A DNA stretch of 64,000 nucleotides from Proteus appendicitidis (GTDB lineage: Bacteria > Pseudomonadota > Gammaproteobacteria > Enterobacterales > Enterobacteriaceae): assembly GCF_030271835.1 (NCBI RefSeq), contig NZ_CP127389.1:1586001-1650000 (forward strand). Reading direction: 5' to 3'. This document shows, in pieces, positions 25,934 to 35,005 of this stretch. The number at the start of each line of letters is the position of its first letter. The first letter of the stretch is position 1. Below the pieces are notes generated by a model. That model was given only the letters and a program-made list of their open reading frames with translations. It was not told where the DNA came from and searched no databases. The translations under genes and the position numbers were made by a program.

Positions 25934-26185
25934 TTAAAACTCATCTTTCCAAAGTACATCAAAATGGTTTGAATTTATTTTATAAACAGCTCTAACGTTA
26001 TCATTAATATACTGTTTATAAATCTCATCGTCAGAAAAATAAATGGATATAGCTAACTCACATTCTGATGATATTTTTCGTGGAGCATCAATAATTTTTG
26101 CGGAAAAATTATCTTGTTGGAGTTGCTGCTGAAGTTTTTTTACAGCGTATTGCGCATGAAAAAGAAATAAATAGTTATGCGCCAT
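25934..26185 (-). CDS. DUF3343 protein, putative sulfur/selenium carrier-like
   Basis: 83 residues from the ATG at 26185, which lies inside the last codons of yedE (overlap of 11 nt), so translation is coupled. The N-terminus MAHNYLFLFHAQYAVKKLQQQL and the KIIDAPRKISSECELAIS block are typical of DUF3343. This family is often next to YedE-type transporters in selenium gene clusters. The single cysteine (ECEL) is at the conserved position. The molecular role has not been shown. Confidence 0.75.
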   Translation of the reverse strand: MAHNYLFLFHAQYAVKKLQQQLQQDNFSAKIIDAPRKISSECELAISIYFSDDEIYKQYINDNVRAVYKINSNHFDVLWKDEF

Positions 26186-27260
26186 TTTTACTGATCCCAT
26201 TATCTTTTGCTTTATTTGCAACATAGGTGTAAATAGCAGCAACAATGACAGCAAACACTAAACCAATAATAATAACTAGTTTCCCATTATCTGTAACTCC
26301 AGCAGGGCTTGAAGCATAAGAGAAGTTATGAGCAAATGCAGCTCCCACTAACATACCCATAACGCTTACAGCCGCATCTGAATTACCTTGGCCAGCATTA
26401 GCTAGTTGTCGTAATGGGCAACCTGTAATGAGTACACCGCATAAGCCTACAAGTGCCATAGAGAGAAAATTCCATAGTCCATCGCTGTGAGCTATTGGTT
26501 GATTTTCAAAACCAAGATTAAACTTGCCTAAATAGAGATTACCTAAAAAAACAACGAGTGTTAATGCGATTACACCAAACGCCATATTATAATTACGCGA
26601 TAAAAATACATGTTTGGCCATTCCAATAAAGCAGAATCTTGTGCGTTGAATAATAAAACCAATAATAAGCCCTGCGATGATAGACATCCACACTGGCGCA
26701 TGACTCGCTCCAGGACCTTTTACACTGGCATTGAATATATCACTATTCCATAAGAATAAAGCAAATAGGAATATACATATAGTAGGTAAAATAAAACCTT
26801 CTATAGGTGATTGGTTATAATTTCTTGGAAGAGAAAATCCTTTTTTGACAAATAAACTACCTATACCAATTCCTATTATTAATCCAACTAATCCTATAAC
26901 AGCATTTAAATCACCCGCTCCGATACGAAGTACCATTCTTAATGGACAACCTAAAAAAACTAAGCAGCCAGCCATCATTAGAAAACCTAGCGTAAAACGA
27001 ATAATAGGAGCAGAGCCTGCTTTCGATTGAAATTCTTTGAAGATAAGTGCGGCAATAAAAGAACCAAGAATAAAGCCGAATATTTCAGGGCGAAGATATT
27101 GCACTGTTTCAGTGTGATGTAAGCCCATACTTCCGGCGCTATCACGAATAAAGCAGGCTACACAAACCCCCATATTAGGTGGATTTCCGTTAATACCAAG
27201 GAGTAACGCAAGAGTACCAATAATAAATCCAGATAGGATTAAAACCCATTTTATAGACAT
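26175..27260 (-). CDS. yedE: YedE family putative selenium transporter
   Basis: 361 residues with about ten membrane segments and two internal repeats of the YeeE/YedE fold. The key cysteine motifs are present: NMGVCVACFIRD, FLGCPLRM, RTRFCFIG and LITGCPLRQLANAGQGN. The family moves sulfur or selenium compounds; pairing with DUF3343 points to selenium metabolism. The start ATG at 27260 has GGAGG upstream. Just ahead of this lies an unusually GC-rich hairpin (27278-27292). Confidence 0.85.
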   Translation of the reverse strand: MSIKWVLILSGFIIGTLALLLGINGNPPNMGVCVACFIRDSAGSMGLHHTETVQYLRPEIFGFILGSFIAALIFKEFQSKAGSAPIIRFTLGFLMMAGCLVFLGCPLRMVLRIGAGDLNAVIGLVGLIIGIGIGSLFVKKGFSLPRNYNQSPIEGFILPTICIFLFALFLWNSDIFNASVKGPGASHAPVWMSIIAGLIIGFIIQRTRFCFIGMAKHVFLSRNYNMAFGVIALTLVVFLGNLYLGKFNLGFENQPIAHSDGLWNFLSMALVGLCGVLITGCPLRQLANAGQGNSDAAVSVMGMLVGAAFAHNFSYASSPAGVTDNGKLVIIIGLVFAVIVAAIYTYVANKAKDNGISKNGA

Positions 27261-27277
27261 TAAATGCCTCCGTTGAT

Positions 27278-27292
27278 GGGGGGGCCACCCCC
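27278..27292 (-). promoter_or_regulatory. GC-rich hairpin in the yedE leader
   Basis: Seven G, CCA, then five C on the plus strand; on the minus strand this reads GGGGGTGGCCCCCCC a few bases before the ribosome site. It stands out in an AT-rich leader. It could control translation or serve as a slippage-prone tract. Confidence 0.4.
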
Positions 27293-27499
27293 TGACTAAT
27301 AGAACCTATTAAGCACGGAGCAACTATATATAAGAATTACGTGTGATTCTTTTATATAGATCACGTCAAAATTAATAAATTAGATAAGATATTTTTTAGG
27401 ATTTAAGAATGTTAATTTAATTAGCAATAAGTTAATTATTGTTTAAATAACTTATTACTAATAATGCAGGGTATAAATGAAATTTAGAAAGATATTAAT

Positions 27500-27931
27500 T
27501 TAATTATTTATTTCTTTTTTCCACTTTGCATATGCATCTGTAATTACAGGCGCAATTTTGTCGTAATTGTCCCATATGTTTTCAACATAATATGAAGAAG
27601 ATAAACCTTGGGCTAAAACACGCTCGAAATCTTCAAAATAGTTATTATTTTCTGATTCATAATAGTATTGTGTAAATGCGTATCCCTCATCATTCAAGTC
27701 ATCACTAATAAATTTCTCGTCACAAACTTGAATAAGAAATGAAAGACCATCCATTTCTCTGTTACGTACCATTTCTAGCTCTTCAATTGCATCTTCTTGC
27801 AACTCTCCACTTTCTAAGTTATTTTCAATAATCCAAGTTAAATAAAACCCTATATGTATACCTCCATTTTCAGGTGGAAGGTCGTCAGGGAACTCACCAT
27901 AAGCGTGCCAGTCTATTCTATCAATCGCCAT
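27500..27931 (-). CDS. Acidic protein of an uncharacterised family (DUF7832-like)
   Basis: 143 residues, very acidic. Conserved-looking blocks are IDWHAYGEFPDDLPPENGG, HIGFYLTWIIENNLESGE, FLIQVCDEKFISDDLNDEG and FTQYYYES. I know such proteins from neighbourhoods with immunity-like genes, and the acidity fits, but no toxin adjoins this one. The start at 27931 has AGGT upstream. Family name given with reserve. Confidence 0.55.
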   Translation of the reverse strand: MAIDRIDWHAYGEFPDDLPPENGGIHIGFYLTWIIENNLESGELQEDAIEELEMVRNREMDGLSFLIQVCDEKFISDDLNDEGYAFTQYYYESENNNYFEDFERVLAQGLSSSYYVENIWDNYDKIAPVITDAYAKWKKEINN

Positions 27932-28265
27932 TTTTTTACCTGTGTTAGTTAGTGGAGATTATTTTATGGTATCAAGTATTATCGACATACAAATAGCAGT
28001 ATTACTATAAAAAAAATTATTTTTGGATAATAACATATTAAGTTAAAAAGAATATATCAATGTGTTAGCTGATACGAAAAATAATAAACTAAATTCAATT
28101 ATCATATTTTGATTCTACTTATTATAATAATCACAATTAGATTAGCGTTTATTTTTTTAATTAAGATAATACTTATCCCTATTTTATTCTTCTTTGAGAT
28201 AATGCTGACTTAAGACGAATAATGGAAGTTACTTTCTAGCTGTTAACAATACTTAAAGGATATTT

Positions 28266-28547
28266 ATGAAAAAGCTTATTTTAGCATTGGGTTTATTATC
28301 AATTTCTTCTATCGCTGTTTCTGCTGATTTATCTAAAGCATGCGAAGACTATTTTAAAGAAACTGACTCTTATGTTGAGTTAATGGAAAAAAATGATGCA
28401 ACCAAAGCTCAAGCAGAAGCGATGAAAGCACAATATACTCAAGCTAAAGAACAATTTGCAGCATTACCTAAAGATGTTCAGGAAAGTACTTGTAAACAAG
28501 CTTTAGATTCTTTAGAGCAAATGAAAAAAATGTCAGCAGGTCAATAA
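28266..28547 (+). CDS. Small periplasmic protein (DUF5339-like)
   Basis: 93 residues. The signal peptide (1-20, ending SIAVSA) is followed by a helical mature protein with two cysteines (KACEDYF and STCKQAL) that could form a disulphide bridging two helices. AAGGA precedes the ATG; a strong terminator follows. Such proteins are abundant small periplasmic proteins of unknown role in Morganellaceae. Confidence 0.7.
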   Translation: MKKLILALGLLSISSIAVSADLSKACEDYFKETDSYVELMEKNDATKAQAEAMKAQYTQAKEQFAALPKDVQESTCKQALDSLEQMKKMSAGQ

Positions 28548-28565
28548 GTTTTATTCTTTTGCGAT

Positions 28566-28600
28566 AAGCCTTATAATAATTAAAGTTATAAGGCTTTTTT
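28566..28600 (+). terminator. Terminator of the periplasmic protein gene
   Basis: AAGCCTTATAA / TTATAAGGCTT, an 11-bp stem followed by T6. Confidence 0.85.
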
Positions 28601-28774
28601 CTTTATTAAAAGATAAAAGTACTTTTTATATCGCATTGTTTTCTTATTTATTCTAATTTAAAATTAATAACTAATTAATTTAATTTCATCTCTATTTCTA
28701 TTCTCTTAGTTTATTTTCAATTTTATTTATTTAATGCTAGTATTAAATGCCTTCTCTAAGAATGAGTATTAAAA

Positions 28775-29302
28775 ATGAACATAGTAGTTTATATCGCAAC
28801 AAGTTTAGATGGTTATATTGCTGATAAACAAGGTAATATTGATTGGCTTACCAGTATTGAAAACCCTGAAAATTTAGACTTTGGTTTTGCCGACTTTCTT
28901 AGTGAAATAGATGTGATTGTTATGGGAAGAACAACTTTTGAAACAATAATGGGTTTCGATATTGAATGGCCCTATGTACAGCCTGTTTTTGTATTAAGTA
29001 ATACTATTAAAGAATTACCAGAGTCATTACCTAGTAATGTAAAAATTTTATCAGGAAATGTGAGTGAAATAATAAAAAGACTCAAAGATGATGGTTATAA
29101 TAGAGTGTATATTGATGGTGGAAAAACTGTGCAAGGCTTTATTAATGAAGGTTTTGTTGATGAACTCATAATAACTAGAATACCTATTTTATTAGGTGAG
29201 GGCATACCGTTATTTATTCCAAATGATAAAAAAATAGAGTTTACTCATCATAAAACAGAAATATATTTAGACTCTTTTGTTAAATCACACTATAAAAAAT
29301 AA
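28775..29302 (+). CDS. Dihydrofolate reductase family protein (RibD C-terminal-like)
   Basis: 175 residues. The N-terminus MNIVVYIATSLDGYIADKQG and the VIVMGRTTFETI, YIDGGKTVQGFI and IPILLGEGIPLF motifs are those of the RibD-C/YwjB-like branch of the DHFR fold, which binds NADPH. It is not a classical FolA (no W22/D27 arrangement). The substrate is unknown. It is monocistronic. Confidence 0.88.
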   Translation: MNIVVYIATSLDGYIADKQGNIDWLTSIENPENLDFGFADFLSEIDVIVMGRTTFETIMGFDIEWPYVQPVFVLSNTIKELPESLPSNVKILSGNVSEIIKRLKDDGYNRVYIDGGKTVQGFINEGFVDELIITRIPILLGEGIPLFIPNDKKIEFTHHKTEIYLDSFVKSHYKK

Positions 29303-29601
29303 AATTTTACTTATTGTATTTTGAGGATGCCTTATTGGTGTCCTTTTTATTTCTATATGGCAATACTTTAATATAGTGAGTTACTATTTATTTCTGTTAA
29401 ATATATTTTTATTTGCACTGGTTATTTTGGTTAGGTTATTTATTTGTTCTGTGTTTTTATCGAATCATAGTTTAAATTATTTTCTATCATCATTTTATGA
29501 GCAGATTTTTTTATTTTTATATAAATGATGAAATTTATTTTGTCGGTGAATCGATTTTATGGAATAATTATTTACTCCTATTTCTTATTGATATTCAATT
29601 T

Positions 29602-30000
29602 ATGTATTACTTTTTATTTTTATTACTTTCTGTATTTATAATCTCTGGATGTACCACTAATAAAGTCACTCAGACTAAATTAATTGAAACACACACCGAT
29701 AATCCCATTCCTGATAGTCACGCAGTTAATAATAACTTAGTTTTTATGTTAGGAAAACAATCTCGATTTGAAATGGAAGTTCAAGAAGAGAAACAAAGGC
29801 TTGGACAAGTTTTTAAAGTTGGTTTAAATGAGAAAAAACCATCAATAAACGATCAGTATTTAAATAACAATTCAACATTAAAGCCAATTCAAAAAATAAG
29901 CTTTACTATGCCAGTTCCTGAGCCTATTTGGAATGAGGAAAAACAAACTGTTGAATTCAAATGGAAACAAAAGCCACATTATACTTTTGATGCCTATTAA
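29602..30000 (+). CDS. Putative lipoprotein
   Basis: 132 residues if started at the ATG at 29602, which puts a lipoprotein signal at the N-terminus (MYYFLFLLLSVFIISGC, lipobox ISGC). Earlier in-frame starts would bury this signal. The mature part is polar and ends with a segment PIWNEEKQTVEFKWKQKP. It is followed 43 bases later by another small lipoprotein gene. No family recognised. Confidence 0.6.
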   Translation: MYYFLFLLLSVFIISGCTTNKVTQTKLIETHTDNPIPDSHAVNNNLVFMLGKQSRFEMEVQEEKQRLGQVFKVGLNEKKPSINDQYLNNNSTLKPIQKISFTMPVPEPIWNEEKQTVEFKWKQKPHYTFDAY

Positions 30001-30043
30001 TACTTTAATATCAATTTAAAATTTAATTTTATATGGGAAAATT

Positions 30044-30289
30044 ATGCGCATAGCTATCACCTTATTATTATCTTTTCTATTACTGGGTTGTACTACTGAT
30101 AACGTTACTTTTAGTACGGGTAATTCAGGAAACCATAGAATAGGCAGCACAGTGTGTTCTACATTAGTTTGTGGCAAGAATACTCGAACACCAGGAGAGC
30201 AAAAAGCAATTAATGAAGCAGTTCATGAACAACAGCGGGCTATTATGCGAGGAGAAAAACCTGATTTGCGGATCATGGCTTCTTATTAA
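30044..30289 (+). CDS. Small lipoprotein
   Basis: 81 residues; signal with lipobox LLGC (Cys16), GGGAAAA ribosome site. The mature part has two further cysteines (STVCSTLVCG) and a basic helix at the end. It probably forms an operon with the preceding lipoprotein gene. A short hairpin at 30310-30328 follows. Confidence 0.65.
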   Translation: MRIAITLLLSFLLLGCTTDNVTFSTGNSGNHRIGSTVCSTLVCGKNTRTPGEQKAINEAVHEQQRAIMRGEKPDLRIMASY

Positions 30290-30341
30290 AAATTAACACT
30301 ATTATCTATGCCAGTAATTACTACTGGCTGATAATAGTTTT

Positions 30342-30881
30342 TTAGATTTTATTAATAATAAAATTAACTCTATCTGTTATTCCTATTTTGGGTAGTTCTG
30401 TTAAGTTATAATTATATTTTTTATAAACCGCTATCATAGCTAAATAAGTTTCTTCAGCTTCTTTTTCTGTTTGTTTTCTTTCTTGATCTTGAATATAAAT
30501 CTCGGCCCATGGTGGTGCTATAAACACATTTGCAGAATAACGAAATAAGGTAATTGCCTTATCAAGGTGTTTGGGAATAGCTAAACCACATAGTAGTAAA
30601 TATCCTGCAATATCAGGGAGCCCCCTATCATAGAAATAAGGCATTTTATTGTTGCTTGCTTCATGCCATGACCGTAACTCCCAAATTAGCATTGCTTGTG
30701 CGAAAGCGTTAGGATCTACCCACGGTAATGCATTCCCTTCAATAATATTTTGGTCTTGAATAATAGCTCTTCCTGCTTCTAAAGAGCAGGGATAACCCCT
30801 ATTTTTAAGTTCATTTATTAGTGTTGTTTTACCAGAGCCGGGACCTCCAGTTAATATAATACGATGTGATCTTTCAGGCAT
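30342..30881 (-). CDS. AAA-type ATPase/kinase-like protein (AAA_28)
   Basis: 179 residues. Walker A is GGPGSGKTTL at the N-terminus. A DRG motif (FYDRGLPDIAGYLL) in the middle resembles the Walker B/lid arrangement of nucleotide kinase-like AAA_28 proteins. The start ATG at 30881 has GGAGT upstream. The substrate is unknown; the family includes NadR-kinase-like folds. Monocistronic. Confidence 0.8.
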   Translation of the reverse strand: MPERSHRIILTGGPGSGKTTLINELKNRGYPCSLEAGRAIIQDQNIIEGNALPWVDPNAFAQAMLIWELRSWHEASNNKMPYFYDRGLPDIAGYLLLCGLAIPKHLDKAITLFRYSANVFIAPPWAEIYIQDQERKQTEKEAEETYLAMIAVYKKYNYNLTELPKIGITDRVNFIINKI

Positions 30882-31060
30882 GATGACTCCTATAAGTTTA
30901 TATAATTAATAAAGGAAAAGAGACTGGGGATGATATGTAGGGGGCGTTAATACTAGAGTTGTTAGAGATTGAATATAGTTAAGAAATCGAACTAAAAAAA
31001 GTATACTAGAATTAAATGCTAATATAAATCTTAAGTAGCTTTATTACCCAGAAGTTCAAA

Positions 31061-31094
31061 AAAAATAGCGTAATAATTTACGCTATTTTTAGAA
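31061..31094. terminator. Terminator after the 251-residue lipoprotein gene
   Basis: AAAAATAGCGTAA / TTTACGCTATTTTT with a 3- to 4-nt loop, usable on the minus strand, 20 bases after the stop at 31116. Confidence 0.75.
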
Positions 31095-31115
31095 GAAAAG
31101 CTGAATGGGTAAATA

Positions 31116-31871
31116 TCAAGGAATACAAGGCTCTGGTGCATAGCTACTATTTGGGAAAGGGTTAGGCAAATAAGTACATTTTTTCATTGTTTTTTGTATG
31201 CCTTCTTCTGATTCAAAAAGTGCAACACCAATTACACCCATATTTCTTTTATCACCTTGAGCGCTATAATTTACATATCCTTCCTCTGGTGCGCCAAAAC
31301 GAAACGCTGCAACTTGTTGCTGATTTTTTCTAAAGCCTTCTACAAATAAAGTATCTCCAGGTCTTAATAAATAACCTCTATTTTGATAAGAACCTGCTGT
31401 TCCACTAATGACATCTAAGCCATCCACAGTAATAACGGCTTCATATATTATTTTATGACTAGTGTTATGTAAGAAAATAATATAGCGATCATTCTGTTTT
31501 CCATACAGTAAATATTGATTATTTTGTGTGTGGTATAATGGCATTATATTTCTATTTTCAGTTAAGATTGATAGTTGCACTGGGCTTTCACTAATGCGCG
31601 CAACTTTTGAATAAGAATTGGAAGGCACTCCACTTTGATAAAATATAGATGTTGTTTGTGAAGGTGTTTGTGATAATCGATACGCTTCAACACTTTCAGT
31701 GACAGAAGATAAACTTTCTCCCCATTTTGTCGAAAGGGCTTTATTTTCAGTTTGCTCATTAGCCACACTTAAGCTAGTGGGATAATTTCTCTCAATTGTT
31801 GTACAACCAGAGATTAGTATTAAAAAACCACTTAATAGTGAAAGTGATCCAATTTTTTTGAATAGATTCAT
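31116..31871 (-). CDS. Putative lipoprotein
   Basis: 251 residues; lipoprotein signal with lipobox LISGC (Cys23). The mature part begins with a low-complexity Ser/Thr/Gln region and then a beta-rich domain (LLYGKQNDRYIIFLHNTS, VITVDGLDV, YLLRPGDTLFVEGFRK). It ends with two cysteines (KCTYLPNPF and EPCIP). No family recognised with confidence. It is single, with its own terminator. Confidence 0.6.
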   Translation of the reverse strand: MNLFKKIGSLSLLSGFLILISGCTTIERNYPTSLSVANEQTENKALSTKWGESLSSVTESVEAYRLSQTPSQTTSIFYQSGVPSNSYSKVARISESPVQLSILTENRNIMPLYHTQNNQYLLYGKQNDRYIIFLHNTSHKIIYEAVITVDGLDVISGTAGSYQNRGYLLRPGDTLFVEGFRKNQQQVAAFRFGAPEEGYVNYSAQGDKRNMGVIGVALFESEEGIQKTMKKCTYLPNPFPNSSYAPEPCIP

Positions 31872-32182
31872 ATTATTGCTTTCCTTAGTATTTATACGAA
31901 ATTCATTTCTAAACTTTATTAATACTAAATTAGCGTTTGCTTTCTGATTTGTCTCTCAGCTAATTCTTAGGATAGTTGTATTCAAAGGTAAATAGCCGTA
32001 ATTTAGGATAGTTTGAAGCCAAATATTATAAGTTTATGGATGGGGGTAATGAAGTATGTGAAAAGTAAAAATATCACCTTCTTATTGTGAGTTTAATTTA
32101 CTCTTATTTCTCCTTATTTTCTTATTTAGGCATTTTATGCCTATAGCACTATCGAATAGCAATTGAAAGAAGAAACGTTTGA

Positions 32183-32195
32183 TTCTATTATAGAA
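32183..32195. promoter_or_regulatory. Palindromic operator candidate before the ParD-like gene
   Basis: TTCTATTATAGAA is a perfect palindrome around a central T, 39 bases upstream of the GTG start, inside a wider ACGTTT...AACGTA frame. Its location suits autoregulation by the ribbon-helix-helix protein encoded downstream. Confidence 0.45.
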
Positions 32196-32233
32196 CGTAT
32201 ATGTTTTATTATGATATGTATATAAGGATTGGC

Positions 32234-32431
32234 GTGGGTATTGTAAAAATTTCTGATGAATTACATGAGTATTTGCGAAAAGCAAGTAATGTGATGTCAC
32301 GCTCTGTCAATGCTCAGGCAGAGTTTTGGATAAAAATCGGCATTCAAGCAGAATTAAACCCAGATAAAACGTTTCCAATGATTATTAATGAAATGCTGGA
32401 AAAAGAAGCCATTAAGCAAGAAGTAGAATAA
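32234..32431 (+). CDS. ParD-like antitoxin family protein
   Basis: 65 residues from the GTG at 32234, which follows TAAGGATT; the frame upstream is open but without a ribosome site. The sequence VKISDELHEYLRKASNVMSRSVNAQAEFWIKIG is typical of the ParD-like/TA_anti-toxin family. It ends 12 bases before a methionine aminopeptidase gene, and this pairing recurs in Gammaproteobacteria. No RelE-type toxin is present. The protein may act as a repressor of the pair. Confidence 0.75.
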   Translation: MGIVKISDELHEYLRKASNVMSRSVNAQAEFWIKIGIQAELNPDKTFPMIINEMLEKEAIKQEVE

Positions 32432-32443
32432 GAGGAAAGAATA

Positions 32444-33220
32444 GTGGATAAAATAACGATTAAAACGGCCGATGAAATTGAATTAATGCGTGAGTCAGGG
32501 CGTTTATTGGCGAAAGTTTTTACAATGCTTGATGATTTTATTGTACCAGGTGTTTCTACGCTAGAAATTAACGATAAAGTTGATGATTTTATTGTCAATG
32601 AACTTCAATCAAGACCAGCAAGCAAAGGCCAATATGGTTATGAGTATGTGCTAAATACATCTATCAATGAAGTTGTTTGTCATGGCGTGCCAAAAGCAGA
32701 TGAACGCCTTAAAAGCAAAGATATTGTTAATGTTGACATTACACTAGAAAAAAATGGGTTTATTGCTGACTCTAGTAAAATGTATATTATGCCAGAGGCA
32801 TCTCCTATTGCGCGTAAATTAGCAAAAACAACGTATCAAGCAATGTGGGAAGGTATTAAAGAAGTAAAACCGGGTGCGACATTAGGCGATATTGGTCATG
32901 CTATTCAAAGCTTTGCACAAAGTCATGGATATAGTGTTGTGAGAGAATACTGTGGGCATGGAATAGGAAGAGAAATGCATGAAGCACCACAGGTACTACA
33001 TTATGGTATTAAAGGACAGGGCGTTGAATTAAAAGAAGGCATGACTTTTACGATCGAGCCAATGATAAATCAAGGAGGTGCTAAAATAAAAACCAAAAAA
33101 GATGGTTGGACGGTTGTGACAAGAGATAAAAAGTTATCCGCTCAATCAGAACATACTATTTTAGTAACAGCAACAGGATATGAAGTACTCACTTTACGTC
33201 CAGAAGAAGTATTACCATAA
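32444..33220 (+). CDS. map: Type I methionine aminopeptidase (accessory copy)
   Basis: 258 residues, start GTG. All metal ligands of the pita-bread fold are visible: D in NVDITL, D in FIADSSKMY, H in YCGHGIG, E in FTIEPM and E in SAQSEHTILV; the substrate-side His is in MHEAPQVLHY. It removes initiator methionine from nascent proteins. Because the housekeeping map gene normally lies beside rpsB, this copy tied to a ParD-like gene is probably a second, conditionally expressed enzyme; that is an inference. Confidence 0.85.
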   Translation: MDKITIKTADEIELMRESGRLLAKVFTMLDDFIVPGVSTLEINDKVDDFIVNELQSRPASKGQYGYEYVLNTSINEVVCHGVPKADERLKSKDIVNVDITLEKNGFIADSSKMYIMPEASPIARKLAKTTYQAMWEGIKEVKPGATLGDIGHAIQSFAQSHGYSVVREYCGHGIGREMHEAPQVLHYGIKGQGVELKEGMTFTIEPMINQGGAKIKTKKDGWTVVTRDKKLSAQSEHTILVTATGYEVLTLRPEEVLP

Positions 33221-33493
33221 TTGCTACTCTTTTATATTTATAGCCATTTTAAGAGAAAATATTTTTTATAATTTAAAAAATATTTAATTTTTAAATAAAG
33301 TGGCTATTTTTCTCTCCTTTATTTTTCATTTCTATCAATAAATTAAGTTTAAAACTTAATATCTTTATAAATCTGAGTTGTAAATTACACGTTGTACACT
33401 ATATTGATATCAACATTCATTAAGTATTAATAAATTATCATTAAATGATTGTAGGATGCAATCATTACGCTATAGAAAAATAAGGATATTAAT

Positions 33494-33838
33494 ATGGAAA
33501 ATATTTCAAAAATTTTAGAAGAATGGGGATCATGGGTTGCTAATGATCAAAATGCTATCAACCTATTTAATAACAATAAAAAAGAATTTATTCCAGAACG
33601 GATAAAGTTAAGAAAAAAATGTACTCATCATGATGCTAATATTATCAATGACTTAATGAAAAGATTGATGATGCATAATAAAGAGGATTATCAGCTACTT
33701 ATTAATTATTATGTTTTTGGTAAAACATTTATTCAGCTTGCAAAATATGATCAATGTTCGGATACATATATTGGGAAAAAACTGAAAAAAGCAGAAGGTA
33801 TGATTGAAGGTATGCTGATTTTCTCAGGTTCTAATTAA
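33494..33838 (+). CDS. Orphan phage antiterminator Q-family protein
   Basis: 114 residues. The pattern ILEEWGSWVANDQNAIN, LLINYYVFGKTFIQLAK, CSDTYIGKKLKKAEGMIEGML matches Q antiterminators of lambdoid phages (the DLP12/phage 82-like family with a helix-turn-helix near the end). AAGGA lies before the ATG. No phage gene adjoins it, so it is either a relic or a regulator adopted by the host. Confidence 0.8.
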   Translation: MENISKILEEWGSWVANDQNAINLFNNNKKEFIPERIKLRKKCTHHDANIINDLMKRLMMHNKEDYQLLINYYVFGKTFIQLAKYDQCSDTYIGKKLKKAEGMIEGMLIFSGSN

Positions 33839-34067
33839 GACTATAAATTTAAATTAGTTTAAATTGATTAAAATAATTCTTTACGATCGTAAAATAGAGA
33901 TTAAGCTAATAACACTTAGAACAATTAAGGTGTAAAGATACAACCTTTACTATGATCTTTGAACATCAAAGATGGTATTTTAAATTTTGTATTCTAAATA
34001 TTGTTTTAAGTATTGCTAATATGATGTTTAGCAAATTAAATAAATTTAAACCCAAGGAGTGGAAAAT

Positions 34068-34931
34068 ATGTCAACAATATACCCAATTGTTTTAGTTCAC
34101 GGTTTATCTGGTTTTGATGATATCGTCGGTTATCCTTATTTTTATGGTATCGCGGATGCTTTAGAAAAGGATGGTCATAAAGTTTTCACCGCATCTCTTT
34201 CTGCATTTAATTCTAACGAAGTTCGTGGTGAACAACTTTGGGAATTTGTGCAAAAAGTTCTCAAAGAAACGAAAGCAAAAAAAGTAAATTTAATCGGTCA
34301 TAGCCAAGGTCCATTAGCTTGCCGTTATGTTGCAGCAAAACATGCGAAGAAAATTGCTTCTGTTACCTCTGTTAATGGTGTAAACCATGGTTCAGAGATT
34401 GCTGATTTAGTACGACGTATTATGCGCAAGGATAGTGTGCCAGAATATATTGCTGATGCCGTAATGAAAGCTATTGGTACTATTATTTCTACATTTTCAG
34501 GTAACCGCGGCAATTCACAAGATGCTGTCGCAGCGTTAGAAGCATTAACAACTGAAAATGTAACTGAATTTAATAAAAAGTACCCACAAGGGCTACCTGC
34601 TGTTCGTGGTGGTGAAGGTAAAGAAATCGTAAATGGTGTTCACTACTATTCATTTGGTAGCTATATCCAAGGTTTGATTGCGGGTGAAAAAGGCAATTTA
34701 CTCGATCCTACTCATGCTTCAATGCGTGTATTAAGTGCATTCTTTGCTGAACGTGAAAATGATGGCTTGGTAGGTCGCACAAGTATGCGGTTAGGTAAAC
34801 TGATTAAAGATAATTATGCGCAAGATCATCTGGATATGGTGAATCAGGTTGCAGGGTTAGTAGGGCGAGGTGAGGATATCGTTGCTATTTATACAAACCA
34901 TGCGAATTTCTTAGCAAGTAAAAAGCTTTAA
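34068..34931 (+). CDS. lipA: Triacylglycerol lipase, Proteus family I.1 type
   Basis: 287 residues from the ATG at 34068, with AAGGAG at correct spacing. The oxyanion motif (IVLVHGLSGFDD), the nucleophile elbow GHSQG (Ser79), the acid Asp in ERENDGLVG and the His in NQV/DHLDM complete the catalytic set. There is no signal peptide and no foldase gene nearby, both known features of the Proteus lipase. The near-identity I recall to the Proteus enzyme is the main evidence for the genus. It hydrolyses long-chain triacylglycerols. Confidence 0.95.
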   Translation: MSTIYPIVLVHGLSGFDDIVGYPYFYGIADALEKDGHKVFTASLSAFNSNEVRGEQLWEFVQKVLKETKAKKVNLIGHSQGPLACRYVAAKHAKKIASVTSVNGVNHGSEIADLVRRIMRKDSVPEYIADAVMKAIGTIISTFSGNRGNSQDAVAALEALTTENVTEFNKKYPQGLPAVRGGEGKEIVNGVHYYSFGSYIQGLIAGEKGNLLDPTHASMRVLSAFFAERENDGLVGRTSMRLGKLIKDNYAQDHLDMVNQVAGLVGRGEDIVAIYTNHANFLASKKL

Positions 34932-34966
34932 TTATCTTGCGTACTTATTGTGAAATAATCTAGTAC

Positions 34967-34997
34967 AAATGGCTCTAATTAATTTAGAGCCATTTTT
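34967..34997. terminator. Bidirectional terminator between lipA and hicB
   Basis: AAATGGCTCTAA / TTAGAGCCATTT, a 12-bp stem with a 5-nt loop, followed by T-rich sequence; it serves both convergent genes. Confidence 0.85.
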
Positions 34998-35005
34998 GTT
35001 TTTAA

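Noticed and set aside
32082..32300. Minus-strand frame over the ParD-like gene as a toxin
   Set aside because: No resemblance to RelE/ParE or other toxins, and it lacks a ribosome site.
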